This document shows positions 11,511-22,800 of a stretch of 64,000 bases of DNA, piece by piece. The translations under genes and the position numbers were made by a program. How positions within the stretch are numbered: the first letter of the stretch is position 1; each line of letters opens with the position of its first letter. Under the pieces are notes generated by a model. The model saw nothing but the letters and a program-made list of their open reading frames with translations. It was not told the DNA's origin and ran no database searches. This DNA is from Nematostella vectensis (lineage: Eukaryota > Cnidaria > Anthozoa > Actiniaria > Edwardsiidae): the NCBI RefSeq assembly GCF_932526225.1, contig NC_064041.1, forward strand, positions 5,266,046 to 5,330,045, read 5' to 3'.

Positions 11511-11795
11511 CAAAGGGAATAAGAAGAAAATTTAAAGCCAGACTCATCTTAAGATCAGTAATTGAGGCCTTAACTGCTCAAGTGTTTTATTGTAGTGTAG
11601 GTCAAGCTAGCAATCGATAACTGTTCATGCTACTTACTTCGACTGTAAGAACTAAGGGAATAAGAAAGAGAAGGTATAAAGCCACACTCATCTAAAGATC
11701 AGTTATCGAGGCCTCAACTGCTCAAGTGTATTGTAGTGTTAGGTCAAGCTAGTAATCGATAACAGTTCGTGTTACTTACTTCGACTGCGTGTCGT
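11511..11795 (-). repeat. Two tandem 140-bp copies ending at the donor at 11780 (- strand)
   Basis: The stretches 11511-11650 and 11651-11795 are about 85-90% alike by eye (AAGGGAATAAGAA, GATCAGT, GAGGCCT, AACTGCTCAAGTGT, GGTCAAGCTAG, AATCGATAAC). Each ends in ACTTACTTCGACTG, which on the - strand is the exon end CAGTCGAA|GTAAGT of the coiled-coil gene. The left copy is thus a decoy donor about 140 bp into the intron. Confidence 0.75.
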
Positions 11796-14700
11796 TGTAT
11801 TGTCGGCAGATGTTCTTACAGTCTTGGACATCTTGGCGAACCAGCTCAAGCAAAGCCTCGTGCTGACGGTTCAACTTGCAAAAGAAGTTCAGTCGGCTTT
11901 TGATTCTATCGAACAAAGAACAAAGAGGCATTCAGTAAAAATCCGCATACACCACCCCTTGCTACGGCCCTGCTCGGAATTTAGGCTGAACATGTGTTTA
12001 ATGGAAAATCTTGCCGAGAGCGTTTACAGTTAAAATCTAATTCTTATCATATAGATACATATTCTGACGATTCTTCAAAGAGAATTGCTTTAGCGTTATT
12101 GCTTGTTATCGTAACTTGAGGTGTTCTCATTAAAGAAGGCCCATCTCGCCGCCATTTTACGCTCCCATACAATACCGATTCACTCAAAGAATCCATTTCC
12201 ATATCGGCTAATTTAAGCAAGTAACTGTGATGCTTTCAATATCATATTGTTAATAAGGTATTAAACTTTAATCGCAGGTGGTTATTTAAAAGTTTCCTTG
12301 CAAATAAACCGATATGGATTTTCAATTGTAAACAATGATAAAGGAGTGGCTGAGAGACATTCTTTAAAATGCTTTATTCCACGCACCTGCTTGTCGTATC
12401 TTCGTTGATAGAGTTCCTGAATGCGTCAAGGCGAAATCTCTCTTTCTCGATCAATTTGTCTTGCTGTTGCTGGACGTCACGAAACCTGCTCAACAAGCCC
12501 AGGATCTTGTCTCGACAGTCATCAACAGACACCTCCCCTTGACGGGCTCGTTTGCGCCACTCCAATACTTCCATGCGTATTTCCACCTGAGCCAGTGATA
12601 TGAGGTTTGTTACAAGCAGCGTTAAAACATCATTTCAGGGGCAACGGTAGAATATTTGACATCGGATTTTAGATATAAAATTTAATTTTAAGTAAAGGGG
12701 TACCAGAGGTAAACCAAGCTCTCTATTTGTGCCTATCAATCTTACAGTAGACAATGTGCGAAAAAAAAATAATTGAAAAATGCTATTTAATTATATTTGC
12801 ATTTCTACATTTTTGCGTGTTCTCTGGCGTCTTTGGTGTTTTTGAAGAATCCGTCCTGGACAGTGTTTGATTGCAACAAGTATTTTTTTGCAGTTATTGT
12901 TTTGGTTTTTCGTACAATGTTCACCGTACGAACAATATGCAAAAATACAAAGCTTGGGTTACCTGTGGTGGTACCTCCATAAACGAGATGCCACCTTTAG
13001 GGTCTCACGGATGGATTAATGTATGCACAACTGTACACCGTTTGTACGATAACTTGAAATAATTTGTGATAAACCTCATTTCCGAGGCATTCTGGAGAAA
13101 ACGAAAAGATGTCTCTTCCTCGAAAAATACCCATCCGAACATTGGAACGAGGTTTGATGCTGAATCCACCATCCGTCCCTAAGGATCAGCGGTAATAGCC
13201 CACCTGGATTTGCTTCTTCTCGTCCTGTATGTACTGACAGCGCTGCATGAAGTGCTCAAACTTGTAGTCCGGCGGAGTGTTCTTCACTTTAGGCACCTGT
13301 CAATCAAACACATCACGTGATATACATGAGCGCTTCAGGTATTCAAATGCTATCACATTCTCGCTTGGTCTTTTGGATAATTTTCAAAATGGCGTCTAGC
13401 TGACAGTACGGAAATTATCCAGAGACCCTGGAAACAAATTAAATACTTTTATTACTCGAAACCAAATATAACAGCATATCAGTCATAATAATTTTGTAAT
13501 CTTCAGTTTTCTAGATTTTCAATTCTTTTAATGGGTTAATAGGATTTTTTTAGCATATACTTTAACGCTTTATTCTTATAACGTTTAGTTTTCCTATTTC
13601 TTCATTACGTTATACGTTATTGATGTACAGTAATCTTTTTTCTTATAAAAATAAGATCTGTTATCTCGAATTAATTTAACCATTAACCAGTGTTGTGCAA
13701 GCACAGAGGGGGAAACGCCTAAACTTGTATAAAAACGGGTTTTAGGTGGGCTAGATATTCTAAACCAGCTCTTACTCCCACCCATACCATTAGAGCTTGC
13801 ACTGTTACCAGTGTTAAGTCACTTAACTATATCTCGCGATTCACTGTGACGCGACAGTGGATACATTGTAGAATGGACCATTATGTAACGCGTAACTTAC
13901 CTTAGGACAACACAAAACACATACACACCATGTTCCACGTGACATAATACGTGACGACACAGGGTCAGTACCGTGACGTCATCTGTCATACCCGTCGTGA
14001 CGTCGGTCACCCGTCCTTTATTGCGTTACCAGTAGTGTGACGTCACTTGTCAAAGTATGTCACGTGCCGTGTATTCTTGTCGCCTCTTGAGTGTCGTTAC
14101 CGCATGAAAGACAGTTTTCCTCACTTCCCGTCCAACCTACAGTCCCCCTCGTTGTCCAAGTCTGTTGTGTTACACGTTTAGGCGAGGCGTTCATCAGGGG
14201 AAACGCTTTTTCACTCTTAGACGAGGCGCTTATTCGAGGTTATTTATAGCAGGCGCTTTATTCGAGGAAATACGGTTTACAACTTTTACCATTTTTAGTG
14301 GAGATTCGTCTTACCGTAACAAAATATTAGAAGAGATATTGATTAAAAAATATGCGCCTTGAAAATTGACAATTGGATTGTGCGCGAAAAAGCTTTAGCT
14401 TGCTACCAGGACAGACAATAAGACATCGAGAAAAACAACAATATTAACAACGAAAACAACAACAGTAAAAGTGTAGGACAACGTCAGTTATCAACGTACT
14501 GACAATACGTAAACAATAGCGTTAATAAGGGGTAAAAAGGCTATAGAAGGGGCGTGTCTTTGCCCTCCCCCCATTCCTCCAGTACTTCGAGGCCTGTTAC
14601 AAGGCCAATAATCCTTGACACAACATTAACAAATTGATTTTAGTAGTACCTTATAACTACTATATTTAGCAGGCACTTTTCACAGGGTTGGTATAACATT

Positions 14701-15514
14701 TCCTTTCGCCTCCTCCGCAAGGAAAAATAGAACGATTGGGTTTCCTGTGGCAAGACACGGAAGTGAGAAAACCGGAAAGGCAATCTCCCCAAAGGTAACC
14801 CATTCTTCCCCTTCTTTTCCTTACAAGGCGGAGTTGCCTGCGGAGGAGATTTTTCCTTGAGATTTTTTTTGCGATTTGGGAGGTAAACCTTTATTATAAA
14901 GCTTAGTTCATGAAATGTATCCGTTGCAAATGCATGCAAATGAAGATGAAACAATCGACTTGATTTCTTTGCATGCATTTCCATTGAATACTGCTCATGG
15001 ATAACACTAGTCTCCTTCGCAGCCGCCCGAGGTCGGAGTCACGCAAAAACGCTCCCCTCCGACCTCGGGCGGCTGCAAAGGAGACTAGGATAACACGGCA
15101 TCTGAACTTCTTTGAAGTTTGCAAATTTTGTTATGAAGAATATTATAAACAACAATTAAACAAAACTGTAAACTGCTTGACTCGACTATTTTTAAACATG
15201 TCTACATCGAAGCCGAAGTATTTTTTCTGAAGTGAAAAACTCAACAATATTTGAAAAAAAAAATACCTAGAAAAAAAATTCGGGAATTTTTTACTTCTCT
15301 TCAATATCGTGACTTTGAAACGACACACAAAATAGTATCAAAAAGGTAGGAGAAAAATAATAATTTTTGACGGGAATCCATGACGCAGCTCATTGGCTTA
15401 GCCTGTCCTTTGGCGCGCTCTGATTGGCTGTTCACTTACCTTGTTGTTTTGTTTGGCGGGTGGCAGCGCGGGTGGCTTGCTTGCCAGGTTGATTGAACTC
15501 ATTGTAGTTCCCAT
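11780..15514 (-). CDS. Small coiled-coil protein of unknown function, at least four coding exons
   Basis: Exons on the - strand: 15514-15440 (ATG in the context GCCATGG), 13296-13204, 12586-12387 and 11905-11780, with consensus borders and matching phases. The product begins MGTTMSSINLASKPPALPP, then PPDYKFEHFMQRCQYIQ, VLEWRKRARQGEVS, DKLIEKERFRLDAF and RQDVQDCKNICRQYND: charged, Gln/Glu-rich helices without membrane segments. I do not recognise the family; cilium or cytoskeleton proteins often look like this, but that is a guess. The end is open: either the TAA that overlaps the donor (CAGTCGAAGTAAGT) stops it, or splicing leads to a short last exon near 11485-11415 (FETWIKCPARPAYDYGS, then TGA). 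Upstream, 16172-16075 has good splice borders and an open frame and may be a 5' exon, but its coding link is unproven. Confidence 0.6.
13965..14075. promoter_or_regulatory. Cluster of TGACGTCA/CACGTG-type palindromes in an intron
   Basis: Within about 110 bp there are GTGACGTCATC, GTGACGTCGG and GTGACGTCACTTG, plus CACGTG near 14063. These match CRE (bZIP) and E-box cores. The stretch also looks like a decayed tandem repeat, so function is uncertain. It lies in the first intron of the coiled-coil gene. Confidence 0.25.
15007..15088. mobile_element. Long hairpin, 32-bp arms with 18-nt loop (foldback MITE)
   Basis: Arms 15007-15038 and 15057-15088 (CTAGTCTCCTTCGCAGCCGC and its complement) pair with a single mismatch. 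The loop is TCACGCAAAAACGCTCCC. Such compact palindromes are usually foldback or MITE remnants. No gene is interrupted; it lies in an intron of the coiled-coil gene. Confidence 0.7.
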
Positions 15515-16898
15515 GGCAACAAAGTTTGCTAGGTGAAAACCTGTTTTAAAGCAGATACGACAATTTGTGTCAAAACACCTGTCTTAAAATGACTATAAGT
15601 TTATTTTAGAATTTCACCAAAAAAATTATCTAAAATTTTTAGCGAAAATTTCAAATGACCATGAAACTGCCCACACGGCATCTTTTTATCATACTTCTTA
15701 TTCGTTTTTTAGCTTTTTATTTTTACCGCAAATAAAAATTATTTTAGACCTATTGCCAGCTTTCATGATAACGCACGCCATACAAGAATCAATAAAGAAA
15801 TATCATTAAAAATGCTTTTTATTATATCATCTATTATGCCATTTTCCCGGGCAAAAATATTATACAGATACCAAAATATTTGTGTTCAAAAGGGTTCTGC
15901 GGGTGGTAATATTATTGACAACGTGAGCTGATTCCAACGCCCAACCAACTTTACTTCGAACATCCCTGCTATTTCTACTAAAACTTCTCTAAACTAAACT
16001 CACTAAAAGCCCACCACAATAAGAAAATAACTAACAATAGTAGCAATAAATTGAGTATGTACCTTGAATATGTACGTTAGATACTTGTCGCTGGTTGCCC
16101 GGTTTCTCTCCCTTGCTTTGGTCTTTTTGGTTTCTTTTCGGGACAGCGCGATGTGCGTCGCGATTCTCCAATTCTGTAAAAGTTGGCGAAGAGTCTTAAC
16201 TGTTACTTACCGCTCTAAATAGTCTGCCAGGCGCAATATCTTGTCAGCAGTTGTGCGAATGCCCGCCTTGACTTGCGGCACGTTTGGTATTTATTGCGCG
16301 TATCAAGGCGGGGTCGCTGTGTATCGCGAGGTGATGTCATCGTAGGTGGCGCAAGGCATGCTGGGAAGATTAAGCGGTTTTTGCAAGAAAACGCGATTTA
16401 CAGTCGAAAGGCGTGTTTACACTCTTACATGAACAATTCTTATCTTACGATGGAAACTTTTATTTTTCTTTCGGCGATTTTTATTGCACTTAATCGCACG
16501 TGTCAATACGTTATTTGCAGCCTAGTGCACTTTGAGGTTGCGATACAAAATCTGTTGTCTCTCATCAAGGACGATGGAAACTTTTTTTTGCGGCGATTTT
16601 TATTGCACATAATCGTACGTGTCTATACGTTATTTGCAGCCTTGAAGAGGTAGCTACTTAGAGGTTGCGATAAAAATCGCAGCTCAGCTCTTGTAGTGTG
16701 ACAAAACTCTCTAGTGTAAACTGGTCAGTCAGTCAGTCGATCATATGCAAATTCGTCCATCTTCAAAGTCTTTTATTAAAAAATACGCTACAACGGATGA
16801 TTTAAGATTGACGCAATTCTTTAAAGCTAGACAAATACTTCGAGACTTGAGATGATTATGATAAAACGTCTTTCGAGACTCAAACAAAGGTAATGAGG
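15515..16898. other. Intergenic spacer between the coiled-coil and HMGXB3/KDZ-like genes
   Basis: Mostly AT-rich. It holds possible 5' exons of the coiled-coil gene (16172-16075, and 16272-16214 ending in a GTAAGT donor), probably its promoter, and the 3' UTR of the HMGXB3/KDZ-like gene. Two related segments (about 16440-16530 and 16570-16650, both with GATGGAAACTTTT, GGCGATTTTTATTGCAC and TACGTTATTTGCAGCC) form a tandem duplication of about 125 bp. The + strand frame at 16273-16653 runs across this duplication and is not credible as a gene. Confidence 0.4.
16772..16777 (-). terminator. Putative polyadenylation signal AATAAA of the HMGXB3/KDZ-like gene
   Basis: TTTATT on the + strand, i.e. 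AATAAA on the gene's strand, about 120 bases after its stop codon. Confidence 0.45.
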
Positions 16899-19800
16899 TC
16901 ATCGTGCGTTGTTATAAGGACAGTCTTTGGCCACGTGACCCCCATAGAAGCACTTGGCGCAGACGATGACAAAGCGCTGAAACTTGTCTCGCACGATCGT
17001 CTCGCCCGCTCCGCACTGCTTGGAGACGAGCTCAAGCTGCTCCCTGACGATCTCCAGACTCGTAAAATAATCCATAAGCCTCCCATACAGGAAGTACTGA
17101 TGAAAGGTCAAGTTATTTCCGCCCTTGCGCCTTGAATCCCGCGGGTTGGTTCCGTGTCTGCGGGAAGACCCGCTACCCGAAAGCGGACTTGCCTTGTAGG
17201 CGGCAAGTTCGGGGCAGAGGTCCATGTTGTGGTATTGGCAGGATTTGAGATGGTGGGACCCTCCCTTGTCGCCGATCCGTGGAGTAAGGACTCGTCGCTG
17301 TTTCATCCCCGTGGCCGGGTGGGTTAGGGGGTCTTTTGGATCTACTAGCGGGGTGGGGGTAGTTTGGAGCTCTGTCATTTGTAGCTCAGGGCAGGATACT
17401 TCCTGTTGGGAAAACGACACGAGACTGAATTACTAACAGGGAAGAGTTTGACTACAACTCTCGCATTCACTATCAAAGGCAATAAGCTGAAATACTGTCC
17501 CTGTATCGTATTTATCATTATCACCTACATCATTGTAACATCACCAAGTTATCATTATCACCTACATCATTGTAACATCACCATCATTATCAACTACATC
17601 ATTGTAACATCACCATCATTATCACCTACATCATTGTAACATCACCATCATTATCACCTACATCATTGTAACATCACCATCATTATCACCTACATCATTG
17701 TAACATCACCATCATTATCACCTACATCATTGTAACATCACCATCATTATCACCTACATCATTGTAACATCACCATCATTATCACCTACATCATTGTAAC
17801 ATCACCATCATTATCACCTACATCATTGTAACATCACCATCATTATCATCTACATCATTGTATCATCACCATCATTATCACCTCCATCATTGTAACATCA
17901 CCATCATTATCACCTACATCATTGTAACGACACCATCATTATCACCTACATCATTGTAACATCACCATCAATATCACCTACATCATTGTAACATCACCAT
18001 CATTATCACCTCCATCATTGTAACATCACCATCATTATCACCTACATCATTGTAACGTCACCATCATTATCACCTACATCATTGTAACATCACCAAGTTA
18101 TATATTCATAATCTCAAAATTAGCACCACCATTAAATTCGCCGTTATCACCATCACCAACATCATCACGATCACGATCACGATCACGATCACCACCATCA
18201 CCATCACCATTATCATAACCATCACCATCACCATCACCATCACCATGACATTAAACAACTATCCTCACCAGCAAGACGAGGATCTCCCTCACCAACAACC
18301 ATCACAACATAACTATCAAGCAAACCATCGATTACCAATCTAAAGTAGGACCGCAAAACTCATCACACGCTCTTTGTATACCTGTGGTTCACGGTAGTGG
18401 TCTGGGACTTGAAAGCACCCGAGACTGTCTCCCCACAGCTGATTGGCTAGTGAGGGGTACCGGAAGCTGACGTGCTGGGTCACGCTGCAGGCGGCGTCGG
18501 CGATGTAGACAGGCGGCCAATAACGACACGCCTGCAGCAAGTCCACATGATCACGTGCACTCTCCTGACGTAAGAGGAACTTGGACCCAGTCACTACCTG
18601 ATACGAGGAGAAGAAAAACTGATTTTAATCTAAAAAAAAATGCGTTTTTGTGATATAAGTTTCGTGATGCGTGTTCGAGTAACATATTTCGTGATGCGTG
18701 TTCGGCATACATGTTTCATAATCCGTGTTTATGAAATATGTTACGTGATACGTGTTTGTGAAACAAGTTTCTTGATGCGTGTTCGTGTTACAAATTTTGT
18801 GATACGTGTTCGTGATACATGTTCCGTGATGTGTTTTCGTGACGCAGACTTTAAAGTCCATATAACCTTTCAGTTGACAGACTTTGACAATTATTTATAT
18901 TTTCATCTTCCCAATGGTATGTGGTTCGTATGGACCCTATAAAACTCAAATCTGTAATATTGAGGTATTTTGGTCAACCTTCGGAAAAAAAGCCGTGAAC
19001 TAAAAGGCCCGCGTCGAGTCATTTGTGACGTAGATCGAGATGTCAACCAAATTACACGATAAAACATATGCGCGCGCTAAACCGGTTCCCGTCTTCATGT
19101 CTTCTTAGCATGAGAGTATAAGATAAGAGAGGGTCACTTTGGTATTACCCGCGCGCCATGTCGCGCCGAATCCGGCTATTTTTAGTAACCATCACCCCAC
19201 CACTGCGTGTGAGGATTTGCTCCTTTTTTTGCCCTACTCCCCCGTGGGTTGCGTGTTGTAGTTTTGCCAACTCGATAGGAATGAAAAGAGATCATGTAAA
19301 ATAACTCGGAAGAAGAAAACAGGTCTAACTTAAGTTACCAAGATTGGCAAATATACTCACAGAAAGCTAAATCCCTAAGAGAGGGACACTTTGGTATTAC
19401 CCGCGCGCAATGTCGCGTCCGAATCCGGCTATTTTAAGTAACCACCACCCAACCACAGCGCGGTGGTTTATCCATGCTTTCTTTTGGCTAGATTGATATA
19501 AGTGAAAGGTTTTAAAAGAACTTTAAATTACATGCTTGTGATAATAATTTGTGTGTTCCAGATATTTACGAGCAATCGCATGCTTGTTACACTTGTGTGC
19601 CAGTCGCGTGCCATTCATACCAATTGGGATCTTTCATGACACATTGCGTGCCATTTATACCAATTGGGATCTTTCATGACACATTGCGTGACATTCATAC
19701 CAATTGGGATCTTTCGTGACACATTGCGTGACATTTATACCAATTGGGATCTTTCGTGACACATTGCGTGCCATTTATACCAATTGGGATCTTTCGTGAC

Positions 19801-22800
19801 ACATTGCGTAACATTTATACCAATTGGGATCTTTCATGACACATTGCGTGACATTCATACCAATTGGGATCTTTCGTGACACATTGCGTGACATTTATAC
19901 CAATTGGGATCTTTCGTGACACATTGCGTGCCATTTATACCAATTGGGATCTTTCGTGACACATTGCGTAACATTTATACCAATTGGGATCTTTCGTGAC
20001 ACATTGCGTGCCATTTATACCAATTGGGATCTTTCGTGACACATTGCGTGACATTTATACCAATTGGGATCTTTCGTGACACATTGCGTGCCATTTATAC
20101 CAATTGGGATCTTTCGTGACACATTGCGTGACATTACCTGGTGTGGACAGGTCTTTGTAAGGCGTCCTCCACTTGATGAAGCCCCCCCAGTGAATGTGTG
20201 ACATGAGCTTTTACCAGCGGATAGGAACTGGCAACCGACTTCGAGATAACTCTGCAACAATGCCTGCAAAAACACAGCAGAGGTGGTAATATTTCAATTA
20301 TACCATTTCCGTTGAGGTGGATAGTGGCGAAATATCTACCGAGAGCCGAAGGCTCCCAACGAATTCAATATTGGGCCTCCATTTCCCATCCCTTCATTAA
20401 AGAATGTTCATCAACCACTCCTGTTATTGTTAATCTTAAAAAAAATACAGCGTAAGGTACGTTATTTACGACTTTCCGTTATTGACCACATTGAAAATCT
20501 CTTGGTTACTTGCTTGAATTAGCCGATGGAAATGGATGCTTTGAGTCACTCGGCGTTGTGTAGGAACATAAAATGGCGGGGTGATTGGCCTTCTTCAATT
20601 TGTTAGTTTTACGCGAATTCTGTAACTCCGACGAAGGGTGACAATGAACATACCCCTGACCACCCCCCTCACGGACACACCCTTTCCCTTTGGTTATCAT
20701 CTACCACATCATTTACCACAGGTAGACCGGAACTGCGTAGGAGAGTTCCGGCACGGGACTAGTTATCTCCATCCTCCTCTTACCTTGTTGTCTGTCGTGT
20801 TGACAGGAATCTCGCATCTCTGACACAGGGTGAAAAGCTGTGAGTGTGTGTACTGTGCAAGCTGGCCTGGAACAAGGGAACCTTGCTGGATCAGAGCTGC
20901 AAGTTTGGCTGAGCTGCCTTGGAATGACTGAACCGTCGCTTGCAAAGATGAACGGCTGGTAGCCTGTGATGTAATTCAAGGTTTGTCACAATCGAGAATA
21001 TACAGTCAAAAACATTTCGCTGCGTTTGCGGTTGCCTTGGGAAGCAGGAAGTGAACATACAAACAAACATTGCATGCCTGGAGATTCTTGGAGGGGCAAA
21101 GATGTCTCTGCCCTCCATAAAGAGTAAGCCCATTCCAAAATTCAGTTGTTGGGCTGCGAGCTCAGAAAATCTGAAGCAGCGCCCGCAAGGCACGCGAGGC
21201 TACCCTTGTCTGATAACCTTGGGGGTCGCTATACAAAGAAACTCTTTTATTTTGTGTCGCGATCCTTCAAGGATAGCTGGAAGACCGCTCGCAGCATACG
21301 ATTGTATGTGCTAATAAAGGATTTAACGACCAGGCACTCGCTACCGTATAGCAGGATAGATTCCACAGTGGCACAGAAAAACTTTATCATAAAACTGCGA
21401 GTCATATTTGAGTCAGCAGATGGCGGCCAGGAGCCTAGCCCACAAGCAACACTTGTGTCTTGCTGCTGTTTGATGCAAGTCCAAGGCAATGACACACTTC
21501 CTCGACAGATAGCAGCAGACAGTCGTCTAGATGATGTCGCTGTGTTGATAATGCTCTCCTTATCTTTACGCCCTCTGGGTTGATGTATCTCTGAACTCTG
21601 GTTCCGTCATAAGCTTTCATCATATCTTCTTACCTTCAAGCTTTCTGCGATAATGACTTTATCTGCGTGCTATGAGGGTGGCATATATGCAGCGAGTTAG
21701 GTTACGTTAATAGATGTAATCACGCCACCTCACCTTTAAGCTCTCTGTGTTGATGACTTTATCTGCGCGCTGAGAGGGTGGGATGTACGGAGCGACCCGG
21801 GCTCCGTCAAAAGATGTGATCATGTCTACCGTAGCGAATGCCACCTGTTCCAGTGTCTTGTTCTCCATCTCAGCCCAAAAGCCATCTACGTCTACGGGAT
21901 CCTCAGACAATGGTGGGCTCTCGGGCCACTTGATCTGGAGTCAATTGTGCCTTATGTGAGCTTGTTTCCGGAACACAAAATCAACAAATGGATAGGTTTT
22001 TTTTTATAATAAAAAAACACCGAACACTTTTTGTTTCTAAATCTGCTAAAAGTGGATTTTAGAAACAAAATAATAATAACATAGTTATGACAGCCTTTTG
22101 GCGTTGAAAATTACAATACTTGGGAGGCCTGTGGTTTTAGACCAAAAAGAGGCTCAAACGGGCGTGCGCGTTTCTTCTTCCCGCTAAAAGCAAGTAAGCA
22201 ACAGAACACACAAGACAGCAACATTTAATTAATACTTTTGGCATTTTTAAATTTTAAAATGTTTTTAATACTTTACATCATTCCCCCCAGAATATGACTA
22301 TACTGTATGGTGTGACCGGCTTCTAGCTACTAACCTTGATTCCCGAAAGAGATATACAGTCCTTTGGGCACGATTCGGCAAACTCTACTTTAGGAGCTAC
22401 TCCACACAGGCCGCAGATGGCGTCATCCGCGTTCCTCACTGTGAGACACTCATACGCCCAGTAGCCACGATATAAGTGCTGTTCAATGTACCTTAATCGC
22501 AAGGAGGAAACAATCGACTTCTTTGAGACACAAGTTACTGACAAGATAATGTCATTTCAATGTACCTATACCACAAGGAGAAAACAAAACTTGAATCATC
22601 ATTTGATGACAAGGTATGTAATGTCATTTCAATGACCTTTATCACAAGGAGAAAACAATCGATTTCCTTGATACATAAGTTACTGACAAGGGCCACAGCG
22701 AGACACTAATAAACCCAGTAGCAACGATACAAATGCTGTTCAATGTACCTATACATTATTTTTCTCTTTTTACAATTAAAGTGAACGAGAAACGCTCTCC

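Noticed and set aside
16273-16653. 126-codon + strand frame
   Set aside because: It crosses an internal tandem duplication, has no recognisable domain and overlaps plausible - strand 5' exons.
17515-18250. CRISPR-like regular array
   Set aside because: A continuous minisatellite without distinct spacers, in animal intron DNA.
22323-22544. Acceptor at 22538 (CTTGTCAG) for the HMGXB3/KDZ-like exon
   Set aside because: It fits only if exon 23416-23248 is skipped. With that exon included the phase requires the acceptor just outside 22491 (TTAAG|G), which also joins KRRYIEQ smoothly.
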